Positions 54,800-63,702 of a stretch of 64,000 bases of DNA are shown here, piece after piece. This DNA is from Zhihengliuella flava (GTDB taxonomy: Bacteria; Actinomycetota; Actinomycetes; Actinomycetales; Micrococcaceae), in the NCBI RefSeq assembly GCF_015751895.1, contig NZ_JADOTZ010000001.1, forward strand, positions 2,604,001 to 2,668,000. The letters run 5' to 3'. Position 1 is the stretch's first letter. The number at the start of each line of letters is the position of its first letter. Position numbers and translations under genes: made by a program. The notes below the pieces were generated by a model, which saw only the letters and a program-made list of their open reading frames with translations, ran no database searches and was not told the DNA's origin.

Positions 54800-57700
54800 A
54801 TGGCTACTCAAGACGGTTTCGTCCACCTCCACACGCACACCGAGTACTCGATGCTCGACGGGGCAGCCCGCCTTCCCGAACTCTTTGCGGAAACCGAGCG
54901 ACTCGGCATGAACGCGATCGCGACCACGGATCACGGCTACCTCTTCGGAGCCTTCGATTTCTGGAACAAGGCCACCAATGCCGGCATCAAGCCCATCATC
55001 GGCGTCGAAGCCTATGTCACGCCCGGTACCGAGCGGCACGATAAAACACGCGTGAAGTGGCGGACCGAGGAATCCCAGCGCGGCGACGATGTCTCCGGCG
55101 GCGGCTTGTACTCCCACATGACGTTGCTGAGCTACAACAACACGGGAATGCGCAACCTGTTCAAGGGGTCCTCGCTGGCCTCTTTGGATTCTCCGCTGGG
55201 GAAGTATCCGCGGTGGGACCGTGAGCTGCTGAACAATCATGCGGAAGGATTGATTGCCACCACGGGGTGTCCCTCCGGCGAGGTACAAGTCAGGCTGCGC
55301 CTCGGCCAATACGAGCAGGCGAAGCAGGCCGCTGGTGAGTTTCGCGAGATCTTCGGTGCCGAGAACTACTTCTGTGAGTTGATGGATCACGGGCTCGAGA
55401 TCGAGAAGCGTGTCACCAAGGATCTCCTGCGACTCGCCAAGGAACTCAACATCCCCTTAGTTGCCACGAATGATTTGCACTACACCCACGAGCACGACGC
55501 CAAGGCACACGAGGCCCTGCTGGCGATTAACTCCGGATCGACCCTGAACGAGCCGACGTACGACCAGGGTGGTTCGCGCTTTGCTTTCTCTGGCAGTGGC
55601 TATTACGTCAAGAGCCCGCGGGAGATGCGGGAGATCTTCGCGGAACTGCCCGAGGCGTGCGACAACACGCTGCTCATCGCCGAACGCGCCGATGTCTCCT
55701 TCGACATGGACGCCAACTACATGCCCAAGTTCCCCTGCCCGGAGGGGGAGGACGAAACGAGTTGGCTCATCAAGGAGGTGGACAAGGGACTGCACTACCG
55801 GTATCCGGACGGGATCCCGGACGATGTGCGCAAGCAGGCGGACTATGAGCTCGACATCATCATCAAGATGGGCTTCCCTGGCTACTTCCTCGTGGTGGCC
55901 GACTTCATTAACTGGTCCAAGGACAACGGCATCCGCGTGGGGCCGGGGCGTGGCTCGGGTGCCGGCTCGATGGTCGCCTACGCCATGCGCATCACGGACC
56001 TCGATCCGCTGCGCCACGGCCTGATCTTCGAGCGCTTCCTCAACCCGGACCGCGTCTCCATGCCCGACTTCGACGTCGACTTCGATGACCGGCGCCGCCC
56101 GGAGGTCATCAAGTACGTGACGGAGAAGTACGGCGATGAGCGTGTCGCCATGATCGTCACGTATGGCTCCATCAAGACGAAGCAAGCACTGAAGGACTCC
56201 TCCCGCGTGCTCGGCTATCCCTTCAGCATGGGCGAGCAACTCACCAAGGCCTTGCCGCCAGCGGTGATGGCCAAGGACATCCCGCTCAAGGACATCGAGA
56301 ATCCGGACGCACCGCGTTACGGGGAAGCCGCGGACTTCCGCGAGCTGATCGGCACTGACCCCGAAGCGGCCCGCGTTTTCGAGACCGCCAAGGGACTCGA
56401 GGGCCTCAAGCGGCAGTGGGGTGTTCACGCCGCCGGCGTCATCATGAGCTCGGACCCGGTGATCGACGTCATCCCCATCATGCGCCGGATTCAGGATGGT
56501 CAGGTGATCACGCAGTTTGATTACCCCACGTGTGAGGGCCTGGGCCTGATCAAGATGGACTTTTTGGGCCTGCGCAATCTCACCATCATCTCCGACGCCG
56601 TGGAAAACATTCGCGCTAACAAGGGCGAGGACTTGGACCTCGAAACGCTCGATGTGGGTGACCGGGCGGCCTACGACCTGCTCGCTCGCGGCGACACGCT
56701 CGGGGTCTTCCAGCTCGACGGCGGTCCCATGAGGGCCCTGCTGCGCCTGATGCGGCCGGACAACTTCGAAGACATCTCCGCCGTCATCGCGCTGTACCGG
56801 CCCGGCCCCATGGGCGCAAATTCGCACAATAATTACGCACTGCGCAAGAACGGCCTTCAGGACGTTACGCCTATCCATCCTGAACTCGAAGAGCCGCTGC
56901 AGGAGATTCTGGATACCACCTATGGCCTGATCGTGTATCAGGAGCAGGTCATGGCGATCGCTCAGAAGGTCGCCGGATACTCGCTTGGCCAAGCCGACAT
57001 TCTCCGCCGCGCCATGGGTAAGAAGAAGAAGGCTGAACTCGACAAGCAGTACGAGGCTTTCCATCAGGGCATGGTGGACAACGGCTTCTCCGAGGCGGCC
57101 ATCAAGGCGCTGTGGGACATCCTGCTGCCCTTCTCCGACTATGCCTTCAATAAGGCACACTCCGCCGCGTACGGGCTCGTCTCTTATTGGACGGCCTACT
57201 TAAAGGCACACCATCCGGCTGAGTACATGGCCGCCCTCTTGACCTCCGTCGGTGATGACAAGGACAAGCTGGCCATGTACCTCAACGAGTGCCGTCGGAT
57301 GGGCATCACCGTTCTGCCTCCCGACGTCTCCGAATCTGCACTGAACTTCACGCCAGTTGGCCGCGATATCCGCTTTGGGATGGGCGCCATCCGCAACGTG
57401 GGAACGAACGTCGTCAATGCCATGGTGGCGGCCCGCGAGGAGAAAGGGCGCTACGAGTCGTTCAGCGATTTCCTGCAGAAGGTTCCGGCCGTGGTCTGCA
57501 ACAAGCGCACGATCGAATCCCTCATCAAAGCTGGTGCTTTCGATGAGATGGGGCACACCCGCCGGTCGCTGGCCATGATTCACGAGGAGGCCGTCGATTC
57601 GGTCGTCGTCCTCAAGCGCAACGAGGCAGCCAACCAATTCGACCTGTTCAGCGGGCTCGACGGCGCCGATGCCGGGTCCTCGTTGACCGTTGAAATTCCG

Positions 57701-58360
57701 GACCTTCCCGAGTGGGAAAAGAAAGACAAGCTGTCCTTTGAACGGGACATGCTAGGGCTCTACGTCTCCGATCACCCGCTTCAGGGACTCGGCGGCGTCC
57801 TGGAACAGCACGCCGACATGCCCATTAACAGCCTGCTCGGCGAGGACGGTCCGCACGACGGTCAGGTGGTCAAGATCGCCGGAATGATCACGTCGCTGCA
57901 GCGCCGCATCGCCAAGACCAGCGGCAATCCGTATGCCCGCTGCGAGGTTGAGGACATGTCGGGTTCCATCGAGGTGATGTTCTTCGGGCAGGCCTACGGC
58001 CCCATTGCGTCGGTTTTGGCTGAGGATCTCATCGTCGTCATCAAGGGACGTTTTCAGCGCCGAGACGACGGCGCCATCAGTATTTCGGCTCAGGAAATGA
58101 CGATCCCGGAGATCAGTGAGGACGGACTGGCCGGACCCGTGGTGATCTCGATGCACAGCCACAAGGCCACCGAAGAGGTCGTCCAGCAGCTAGGGCAGGT
58201 TTTGCAAACGCACCCGGGGCAGACCGAGGTGCGGGTCAAGCTCGCTGGAACGCGGACGCAGCAGGTCATGCGGTTGGGTCCGGACTTCCGCGTCAACCCC
58301 AATCCCGCCCTGTTCGGTGACCTCAAGGTGCTGCTGGGGCCAGCCTGTCTGGACGCCTGA
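54800..58360 (+). CDS. dnaE: DNA polymerase III alpha subunit DnaE
   Basis: A 1186-aa replicative polymerase. The N-terminal PHP domain (FVHLHTHTEYSMLDG; ATTDHGYLFGAFDF) may have proofreading activity in actinobacteria. The polymerase active site contains VGPGRGSGAGSMVAY and PDFDVDFDDRRR with the catalytic Asp residues; VHAAGVIMS and VYQEQVMAIAQ follow. Tandem HhH, the beta-clamp region and an OB domain (VVKIAGMITSLQRRIAK) are at the C-terminus. Length is that of the essential DnaE1, not the shorter DnaE2. ATG 54800 was chosen because of the -10 box 7 bases upstream; GTG 54794 would overlap that spacer. Confidence 0.96.
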   Translation: MATQDGFVHLHTHTEYSMLDGAARLPELFAETERLGMNAIATTDHGYLFGAFDFWNKATNAGIKPIIGVEAYVTPGTERHDKTRVKWRTEESQRGDDVSGGGLYSHMTLLSYNNTGMRNLFKGSSLASLDSPLGKYPRWDRELLNNHAEGLIATTGCPSGEVQVRLRLGQYEQAKQAAGEFREIFGAENYFCELMDHGLEIEKRVTKDLLRLAKELNIPLVATNDLHYTHEHDAKAHEALLAINSGSTLNEPTYDQGGSRFAFSGSGYYVKSPREMREIFAELPEACDNTLLIAERADVSFDMDANYMPKFPCPEGEDETSWLIKEVDKGLHYRYPDGIPDDVRKQADYELDIIIKMGFPGYFLVVADFINWSKDNGIRVGPGRGSGAGSMVAYAMRITDLDPLRHGLIFERFLNPDRVSMPDFDVDFDDRRRPEVIKYVTEKYGDERVAMIVTYGSIKTKQALKDSSRVLGYPFSMGEQLTKALPPAVMAKDIPLKDIENPDAPRYGEAADFRELIGTDPEAARVFETAKGLEGLKRQWGVHAAGVIMSSDPVIDVIPIMRRIQDGQVITQFDYPTCEGLGLIKMDFLGLRNLTIISDAVENIRANKGEDLDLETLDVGDRAAYDLLARGDTLGVFQLDGGPMRALLRLMRPDNFEDISAVIALYRPGPMGANSHNNYALRKNGLQDVTPIHPELEEPLQEILDTTYGLIVYQEQVMAIAQKVAGYSLGQADILRRAMGKKKKAELDKQYEAFHQGMVDNGFSEAAIKALWDILLPFSDYAFNKAHSAAYGLVSYWTAYLKAHHPAEYMAALLTSVGDDKDKLAMYLNECRRMGITVLPPDVSESALNFTPVGRDIRFGMGAIRNVGTNVVNAMVAAREEKGRYESFSDFLQKVPAVVCNKRTIESLIKAGAFDEMGHTRRSLAMIHEEAVDSVVVLKRNEAANQFDLFSGLDGADAGSSLTVEIPDLPEWEKKDKLSFERDMLGLYVSDHPLQGLGGVLEQHADMPINSLLGEDGPHDGQVVKIAGMITSLQRRIAKTSGNPYARCEVEDMSGSIEVMFFGQAYGPIASVLAEDLIVVIKGRFQRRDDGAISISAQEMTIPEISEDGLAGPVVISMHSHKATEEVVQQLGQVLQTHPGQTEVRVKLAGTRTQQVMRLGPDFRVNPNPALFGDLKVLLGPACLDA

Positions 58361-58424
58361 CCACTCGGGTGCCTTGCGCGTCACATGTGTCTCTCGCGAG
58401 GCGGTCTTCGCGGCGTCGGGGACG

Positions 58425-58430
58425 TAAACT
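58425..58430 (+). promoter_or_regulatory. hisD -10 element (TAAACT), leaderless geometry
   Basis: TAAACT is followed by GGCCAC (6 bases) and the codons GTG-ATG at 58437. No ribosome site is visible. Confidence 0.5.
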
Positions 58431-58436
58431 GGCCAC

Positions 58437-59813
58437 GTGATGGACAACGCGACGCCTGCCCCGCTGACCGATGGCGCCCCCGTGCGCACGCTTGACCTGC
58501 GCCGCACGGCGACGGGCCGGCACCTCAGCCGTGCCGAGCTGAAAGCCGCGATGCCCCGCCCGGAACAGGACACCTCGACGGCGTCGGCCGCCGTCGAAGA
58601 CATCATTCGGAGGGTGCGGACCGAGGGGTTTGCCGCGCTCGCCGATCTGGCGCACCGGTTCGACGGCGTCGCGCAAGTCACCACGCGGGTGGCTGCCGAT
58701 GAGCTCCAGCGAGCCGCCGACGAACTCGACCCCGCCGTGCGGACGGCGCTCGAAGAGTCGATCGCCCGCGCGAAGACCTTCGCCGAGGCACAGCGCCCAG
58801 CCGATGCGACGTCGACTTTTGGCGAGGGTGCGACGGTCACCCAGCGCTGGGTGCCCGTGCGGCGCGTGGGGTTGTATGTCCCCGGTGGACTCGCGGTATA
58901 TCCGAGTTCGGTGGTGATGAACGCGGTGCCCGCCCTCGCGGCGGGTGTGCAGTCGCTGGCGCTGGCCTCGCCACCCCAACGCGAATTTGGCGGCTTGCCG
59001 CACCCGACGATCCTGGCCGCTGCCCACCTCTTGGGAATCGAGGAGGTGCACGCCATCGGCGGCGCCCAAGCTGTGGCTGCGTTCGCCTATGGGACTCAGG
59101 CTTCCGGAGAGGCCGCATCGATCGAACCGGTAGACGTCGTGACGGGGCCGGGCAACGTGTACGTGGCCACGGCCAAGCGTTTGGTCAAAGGAGTCGTGGG
59201 GATCGACGCGGAGGCCGGTCCCACAGAAATCGCGATTCTGGCCGATGAGTGGGCGGACGCCGACTTTGTGGCAGCCGACATGATTAGCCAGGCTGAACAC
59301 GATCCTCACGCCGCCGCCGTCCTCGTGACAGCCTCTGAGGACTTAGCGGACCGGGTGAGCACGGCCTTGACCGAACAGATCCGGACCACCAAGCATCACG
59401 AGCGCGTCGTTACGGCCCTGGCCGGCGCCCAATCGGCGATCGTCCTCGTAGACGACCTCGACGCCGGGATCGCCGTGTGCGACGTCTATGCGGCCGAGCA
59501 TCTGGAGATCCAGACGCGTCAAGCCTCGTCGGTGGCCGCGCGGGTGACTGCCGCGGGCGCCATTTTTGTTGGCCCCTACAGCCCCGTCAGCTTGGGGGAC
59601 TACAGCGCTGGTTCTAATCACGTCCTGCCGACGAGCGGAACGGCGGCCCATGCCTCCGGTTTGAACGTCGCCACGTTCATGAAAGCCATTCAGGTTGTGG
59701 ACTACTCGCGGGATGCCCTGGGCGGCGTGGCCCGGAACGTTGTGGCCCTAGCGCGGGCCGAAGATCTTCCAGCTCACGGAGACGCGATCCTCGTCCGCGG
59801 CGTGGGGCAGTAG
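58437..59813 (+). CDS. hisD: Histidinol dehydrogenase HisD
   Basis: A 458-aa zinc enzyme for the last two oxidations of histidine synthesis. [31 protein letters not shown] and [33 protein letters not shown] are family signatures. [16 protein letters not shown] holds zinc and catalytic residues, and [19 protein letters not shown] is near the end. It begins at GTG 58437 (or ATG 58440). No other his gene follows, whereas hisD often leads a hisDC-B operon in actinobacteria, so the operon seems split here. Confidence 0.95.
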   Translation: MMDNATPAPLTDGAPVRTLDLRRTATGRHLSRAELKAAMPRPEQDTSTASAAVEDIIRRVRTEGFAALADLAHRFDGVAQVTTRVAADELQRAADELDPAVRTALEESIARAKTFAEAQRPADATSTFGEGATVTQRWVPVRRVGLYVPGGLAVYPSSVVMNAVPALAAGVQSLALASPPQREFGGLPHPTILAAAHLLGIEEVHAIGGAQAVAAFAYGTQASGEAASIEPVDVVTGPGNVYVATAKRLVKGVVGIDAEAGPTEIAILADEWADADFVAADMISQAEHDPHAAAVLVTASEDLADRVSTALTEQIRTTKHHERVVTALAGAQSAIVLVDDLDAGIAVCDVYAAEHLEIQTRQASSVAARVTAAGAIFVGPYSPVSLGDYSAGSNHVLPTSGTAAHASGLNVATFMKAIQVVDYSRDALGGVARNVVALARAEDLPAHGDAILVRGVGQ

Positions 59814-59828
59814 CGCGACCTGTAGGTG

Positions 59829-59851
59829 AATCACACTGATGTGATTAGACT
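59829..59851 (+). promoter_or_regulatory. nrdR promoter with 18-bp palindrome
   Basis: AATCACA (59829-59835) and TGTGATT (59840-59846) form a perfect inverted repeat with a CTGA centre. TAGACT (59846-59851), a good -10, begins at the last base of the repeat. Transcription would start near 59859, with a leader of about 100 bases. The palindrome lies where a repressor would block polymerase. It does not closely match the AT-rich NrdR box consensus. Confidence 0.6.
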
Positions 59852-59958
59852 GGTGGGAAGGAACGCCATCGCGCTGCACGGCGCGGTTCCTGCCACAGAG
59901 ATCACTCGGGGAAAGAGACAACCAGAGCTGCCTCGGCAGTCGGAGAAGGGAAGCGACG

Positions 59959-60447
59959 ATGCATTGTCCGTATTGCCGCCACACCGACTCGCGCGTGGTC
60001 GACTCCCGTGTGGCCGATGACGGCTCATCGATTCGTCGACGCCGCCAATGTGGGGAGTGTGGGCGCCGTTTCACCACGGTGGAAACGGCCAGCCTGTCAG
60101 TGATCAAGAGGTCCGGCGTCGCCGAACCCTTCAGCCGCTCCAAAGTGATCAGCGGCGTGCGGAAGGCCTGCCAGGGGCGCCCCGTGACCGATGACGATCT
60201 CGCCGTACTCGCGCAAGAAGTTGAAGAAGCGGTCCGCCTCTCGGGTACCGCTGAGATCGACGCCCATCACGTGGGCCTCGCGATCCTAGGGCCGCTGCAA
60301 CAGCTGGATCAGGTCGCGTTCTTGAGGTTCGCAAGCGTGTATCAAGGCTTCGAATCGCTCGAAGACTTCGAAGCGGCGATTGAGAAGTTGCGGCGTGAGG
60401 AGCCGGCGCGTTCAGAGGGCAGGCAACGCCCGCTGACCGCCCAATAG
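59959..60447 (+). CDS. nrdR: Ribonucleotide reductase regulator NrdR
   Basis: A 162-aa repressor of ribonucleotide reductase genes that senses ATP/dATP. The zinc ribbon MHCPYC ... [15 protein letters not shown] occupies residues 1-40 and the ATP-cone ([24 protein letters not shown]) about 48-138. GAGAAGGGAAG precedes ATG 59959. No nrd structural gene is in the window. It lies between hisD and a strong bidirectional terminator. Confidence 0.96.
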   Translation: MHCPYCRHTDSRVVDSRVADDGSSIRRRRQCGECGRRFTTVETASLSVIKRSGVAEPFSRSKVISGVRKACQGRPVTDDDLAVLAQEVEEAVRLSGTAEIDAHHVGLAILGPLQQLDQVAFLRFASVYQGFESLEDFEAAIEKLRREEPARSEGRQRPLTAQ

Positions 60448-60512
60448 CAGGGTCCGGTCGCCCGGAAAGTTCCGTCAGCCCGCAGTACCACGGGTCATGA
60501 CGGTGATGGGAT

Positions 60513-60552
60513 CCGGTGGTGGCCTCGGAGGGGAAGCCGAGGCCACCACCGG
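60513..60552. terminator. Bidirectional terminator between nrdR and ppgK
   Basis: A perfect 16-bp stem (60513-60528 with 60537-60552, arm starting CCGGTGGTGGCC) with an 8-base loop lies between the convergent genes nrdR and ppgK. A weak T-rich tail follows on the plus strand. Confidence 0.85.
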
Positions 60553-60567
60553 TTGTGCTTTCCATGG

Positions 60568-61368
60568 CTACGCCAAGAGTTTGAAGTGCAGTGCCGCCTG
60601 AAGGGCGGCGCCCACGATCCCCGCGTTGTTCTTCAGCTTGGCCACTTCGATGGGCGTGCGCAGATTCAGGAGCGGCAGGTAGTCCTCGGCGCGCTTGGAG
60701 ATGCCGCCCCCGACGATAAAGAGTTTGGGGGAGAAGAGGAACTCGACGTGCTCAAAGTACCGTTGCAGTCGCTGCGCGTATTCATCCCACGGCAGGTCCT
60801 CACGCTCGCGGGCTGAGGCTGAGGCGCGTGTCTCCGCGTCGTGCCCGTCGAGTTCGAGGTGCCCCAACTCAAAATTGGGGATGAGGGAGCCGTTGTAGAG
60901 CATCGCGGAGCCAATGCCCGTGCCAAGCGTGATGGCCAGGACGGAGCCGTCGACGCCTTGGCCGGCTCCATACCGGGCCTCGGCCAGCCCCGCGGCGTCG
61001 GCGTCGTTAATGACATGGATTTCCCGGTTAAGGCGCGCGCTGAAAATGCCGTCCACGTCGGCATCGATCCACGACTTGTCCACGTTGGCGGCGGAACGCG
61101 CCACACCGTCGTCGATGATCGCCGGGAAGGCCGCACCGATCGGCGTGGTGGGGTCCGGAGCGTCCTGACGCAGCATGAGCTCGTCGACGATTTCGGCGAG
61201 GACATCGGCCACGGCTTCGGGCGTGGCCGGCTTCGGGGTGGGAATCCGGAATCGGTCGCCGAGCAACGTGCCTTGGGCCAGGTCGACAATCCCGCCCTTC
61301 ATGCCGGTGCCGCCGATGTCGATACCGATCGCGGTACGCGGCTGATCCTTCGTGGTGTCCTTGGCCAT
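60568..61368 (-). CDS. ppgK: Polyphosphate glucokinase PpgK
   Basis: A 266-aa ROK-fold sugar kinase. The phosphate loop is AIGIDIGGTGMKGGIVD. VINDADAAGLAEARYGAG carries the catalytic Asp, and LAITLGTGIGSAML and GHLELDGHDAE follow. The last segment replaces the zinc-binding cysteine cluster of ordinary ROK kinases, a feature of the polyphosphate-using PpgK group. It phosphorylates glucose with polyphosphate or ATP. GAGGAAG precedes ATG 61368. It lies 60 bases downstream of map on the same strand and may be co-transcribed. Confidence 0.92.
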   Translation of the reverse strand: MAKDTTKDQPRTAIGIDIGGTGMKGGIVDLAQGTLLGDRFRIPTPKPATPEAVADVLAEIVDELMLRQDAPDPTTPIGAAFPAIIDDGVARSAANVDKSWIDADVDGIFSARLNREIHVINDADAAGLAEARYGAGQGVDGSVLAITLGTGIGSAMLYNGSLIPNFELGHLELDGHDAETRASASAREREDLPWDEYAQRLQRYFEHVEFLFSPKLFIVGGGISKRAEDYLPLLNLRTPIEVAKLKNNAGIVGAALQAALHFKLLA

Positions 61369-61428
61369 CTGCTTCCTCTGGGGTTATATTCCGCGGGTGC
61401 GGGGATCCTCTAGCGTGCGAGCGCCAGC

Positions 61429-62304
61429 TTATGCGGTGGTGGTGAGCACCTCGGCGCCCGATTCGGTCACCACCATGGTGTGCTCAAATTGCGCGGTGCG
61501 CTTCCGGTCCTTGGTGACGGCCGTCCAGCCGTCATCCCACATCTCCCATTCGTGCGTGCCAAGCGTCAGCATCGGCTCGATCGTGAACACCATGCCCGGT
61601 TCGATCAGCTGATCGTAGGCTGGAGCCGCGTCGTAATGGGGGATGATCAGGCCCGTATGGAACGCCTTGCCGACGCCATGACCCGTGAAGTCACGGACAA
61701 CGCCGTAGCCGAACCGCTTCGCATAAGCGGAGATGGTGCGGCCGATGACATTGAACTGACGCCCGGGGGCGACGGCTCGGATGGCGCGGCGCAACGACTC
61801 TTCGGTGCGCTCCACCAGCAGGCGCGATTCCTCGTCGACGTCGCCGACGAGGAACGTGCGGTTGGTATCCCCGTGGACCCCGCCCACGAAGGCGGTGATG
61901 TCTACGTTGACGATGTCTCCGTCTTCGAGGCGGGTCGTGTCGGGAATGCCATGGCAGATGACTTCATTTATGGACGTGCAGGTGCTCTTCGGGAAGCCCC
62001 GGTACCCGAGTGTGGAGGGGTAGGCATCGTGATCGAGGAGGTATTCGTGCCCCACCTGATCGAGGGCGTCCGTCGTGACGCCGGGGGCGACGGCGTCCCG
62101 AACTGCGTCCAAGGCGCCAGCAGCAATACGGGACGCGTGACGAATTTTCTCGACGGTCTCGGCATCGTAAACGTCCGAACCCTCGTAGGGTGTCGGGGCC
62201 GGTTTGCCAACGTATTCGGGGCGTTGGATCGACGCCGGAACGGTGCGCAAAGGGGTCGGTGTGCCGGGGGTCAAATGTCCGGTGGGAGCAGTGGAAATGG
62301 CCAT
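61429..62304 (-). CDS. map: Methionine aminopeptidase, type I
   Basis: A 291-aa dimetal enzyme removing N-terminal Met from new proteins. Metal ligands are visible in [20 protein letters not shown] (two Asp), [11 protein letters not shown] (His), FTIEPML (Glu) and [10 protein letters not shown] (Glu). About 40 residues precede the catalytic domain, as in the MapB/Rv2861c type. ATG 62304 is set by a TAGGAT box 7 bases upstream; the longer in-frame reading to 62454 would cross the promoter and overlap the divergent small gene. Confidence 0.95.
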   Translation of the reverse strand: MAISTAPTGHLTPGTPTPLRTVPASIQRPEYVGKPAPTPYEGSDVYDAETVEKIRHASRIAAGALDAVRDAVAPGVTTDALDQVGHEYLLDHDAYPSTLGYRGFPKSTCTSINEVICHGIPDTTRLEDGDIVNVDITAFVGGVHGDTNRTFLVGDVDEESRLLVERTEESLRRAIRAVAPGRQFNVIGRTISAYAKRFGYGVVRDFTGHGVGKAFHTGLIIPHYDAAPAYDQLIEPGMVFTIEPMLTLGTHEWEMWDDGWTAVTKDRKRTAQFEHTMVVTESGAEVLTTTA

Positions 62305-62311
62305 GCGTCCG

Positions 62312-62317
62312 ATCCTA
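62312..62317 (-). promoter_or_regulatory. map -10 element (TAGGAT), leaderless geometry
   Basis: On the minus strand TAGGAT is followed by CGGACGC (7 bases) and ATG 62304. Confidence 0.5.
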
Positions 62318-62342
62318 TCCGTGTGGCTCACGCGCGGGCGAG

Positions 62343-62348
62343 TATCGT
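62343..62348 (+). promoter_or_regulatory. Possible -10 (TATCGT) of the small SPOR gene
   Basis: TATCGT lies 61 bases before ATG 62410 in the divergent region shared with map, giving a leader of about 55 bases that ends in AAAGGA. Confidence 0.35.
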
Positions 62349-62409
62349 GGCGGTCAAGAGGTGACGCGAGCACCATCGCAACGCGAGAAACACAAAGAAA
62401 GGACACCTG

Positions 62410-62586
62410 ATGAGCAAGCCCACCGGTGACTTCTGGTACAACGTCGTGACCCACGAGGTCGAGCAGGGAGCCCAGTCTGACTGGACCCAGCTGATCGGCC
62501 CCTACGAGACGCGCGCGGAAGCCGAGAAAGCTCTCGAGAAGGTCCGCGAACGCAACGAGGCGTGGGACGACGCCGACGCCGACTAA
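62410..62586 (+). CDS. Small SPOR-like protein (58 aa)
   Basis: A 58-aa protein beginning [20 protein letters not shown], then a W-Q-L-GPY-TR-EAE-AL pattern and an acidic end (WDDADAD). FWYNV...[13 protein letters not shown] is the core of a single SPOR domain, and small actinobacterial proteins of this kind are annotated as SPOR-domain proteins. There is no signal peptide or membrane helix, so it is probably cytoplasmic and not a septal SPOR protein. AAAGGA lies 6 bases before ATG 62410. It diverges from map and converges on panB. Confidence 0.8.
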   Translation: MSKPTGDFWYNVVTHEVEQGAQSDWTQLIGPYETRAEAEKALEKVRERNEAWDDADAD

Positions 62587-62623
62587 CGGCGGCGCCAGTG
62601 ATGCATGTTACACGAACCTGTCG

Positions 62624-63460
62624 CTAGAACGAGTGCTCGTCGCTGGGAAATGACGCCGACGCAACATCCTCGCGATAGGCGGTGACGGCGTCGTGCACCA
62701 CGGAGCGCAGGTCCGCATACTGCTTCACAAAGCGTGGTAGGCGCCCGGAGCGTAAGCCCAGCATGTCCTGCCACACCAAGACCTGGCCCGTCGTGGCAGG
62801 ACCGGCGCCGATGCCGATGGTGGGGATCGTCAGGGCCTCGTCGACCCGACGTGCGGCCTTGGCAGGAACCATTTCCATCAGCACACAGAATGCGCCAGCG
62901 GATTCAAGGGCGCGGGCGTCCTCGATGAGAGCAGCCGCGGCCTCGTCGTTGCGGCCTTGGACGCGGTAGCCGCCGAGGGCGTGCTCACTTTGTGGCGTGA
63001 AGCCGATATGGCCGATGACCGGGACTCCTGCCCGGGTCAGCGCGCGGACGTGATCCGCGTAAAACGCGCCGCCCTCCAGCTTGACGGCGTGGACGCCGGC
63101 TTCCTTCATCAAGCGCACGCCGCTGGTGACCGCCTGCTCAACCGAAGCCTCGTACGAACCAAAGGGGAGGTCAACGACCACAAGGGCCCGCCGGGCGCCC
63201 GCCGTGACGGACCGAGCAAACACGATCATCTCGTCCATGGTGATCGGCAGCGTCGTCGACTGGCCCATCATGTTGTTGGCGGCCGAATCGCCCACGAGGA
63301 GCGTCTCCACCCCGGTGGCGTCGAAGATCTCCGCCATCAGTGCGTCGTAAGCCGTCAGCATGGTGAACTTACGGCCGTCGGCTTTGGCTTGCGCCAAGTG
63401 ATGCGTGCGGATGCGCGCCGGTGCGGGCGCGCTGTACGGTGCGCTCTGCTCGGATGTCAT
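62624..63460 (-). CDS. panB: 3-methyl-2-oxobutanoate hydroxymethyltransferase PanB
   Basis: A 278-aa TIM-barrel enzyme, the first step of pantothenate synthesis (ketopantoate from 2-oxoisovalerate). LTAYDALMAEIFDATGVETLLVGDSAANNMMGQ begins the fold with the metal-binding Asp. DLPFGSYEASVEQAV, VKLEGG, VIGHIGFTPQSEHALGGY and LVWQDMLGL are all conserved. ATG 63460 follows a TAGGCT box by six bases. panC and panD are not in the window. Confidence 0.95.
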   Translation of the reverse strand: MTSEQSAPYSAPAPARIRTHHLAQAKADGRKFTMLTAYDALMAEIFDATGVETLLVGDSAANNMMGQSTTLPITMDEMIVFARSVTAGARRALVVVDLPFGSYEASVEQAVTSGVRLMKEAGVHAVKLEGGAFYADHVRALTRAGVPVIGHIGFTPQSEHALGGYRVQGRNDEAAAALIEDARALESAGAFCVLMEMVPAKAARRVDEALTIPTIGIGAGPATTGQVLVWQDMLGLRSGRLPRFVKQYADLRSVVHDAVTAYREDVASASFPSDEHSF

Positions 63461-63466
63461 GAGTCA

Positions 63467-63472
63467 AGCCTA
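63467..63472 (-). promoter_or_regulatory. panB -10 element (TAGGCT), leaderless geometry
   Basis: On the minus strand TAGGCT is followed by TGACTC (6 bases) and ATG 63460, with no ribosome site between. Confidence 0.5.
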
Positions 63473-63702
63473 GATCACGACGTCGGGGCGCGCTCTGGGC
63501 ATCCACCGCGTCACGGCGCGCTGGGCAGCGTGAAATAAGGCTGTCACACGTGCACGGCATACTAGGCGCTGACGAGTACAGTAAAACCGGTAGTCCCGTT
63601 CGGCGCCGACGCCGCGGGCAGCGGGCGCAAGCGCGCCCGCCCGGTGATGTTCTGCGCCAGCTGCCGCTGGGGCGGGCATCGTTGACGTGGAAGGAGGCCC
63701 CA

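Noticed and set aside
55457-57160. 567-codon open frame antisense to dnaE
   Set aside because: Shadow frame of a high-GC gene; composition is His/Val/Leu/Asp-rich without motifs and dnaE is unambiguous on the other strand.
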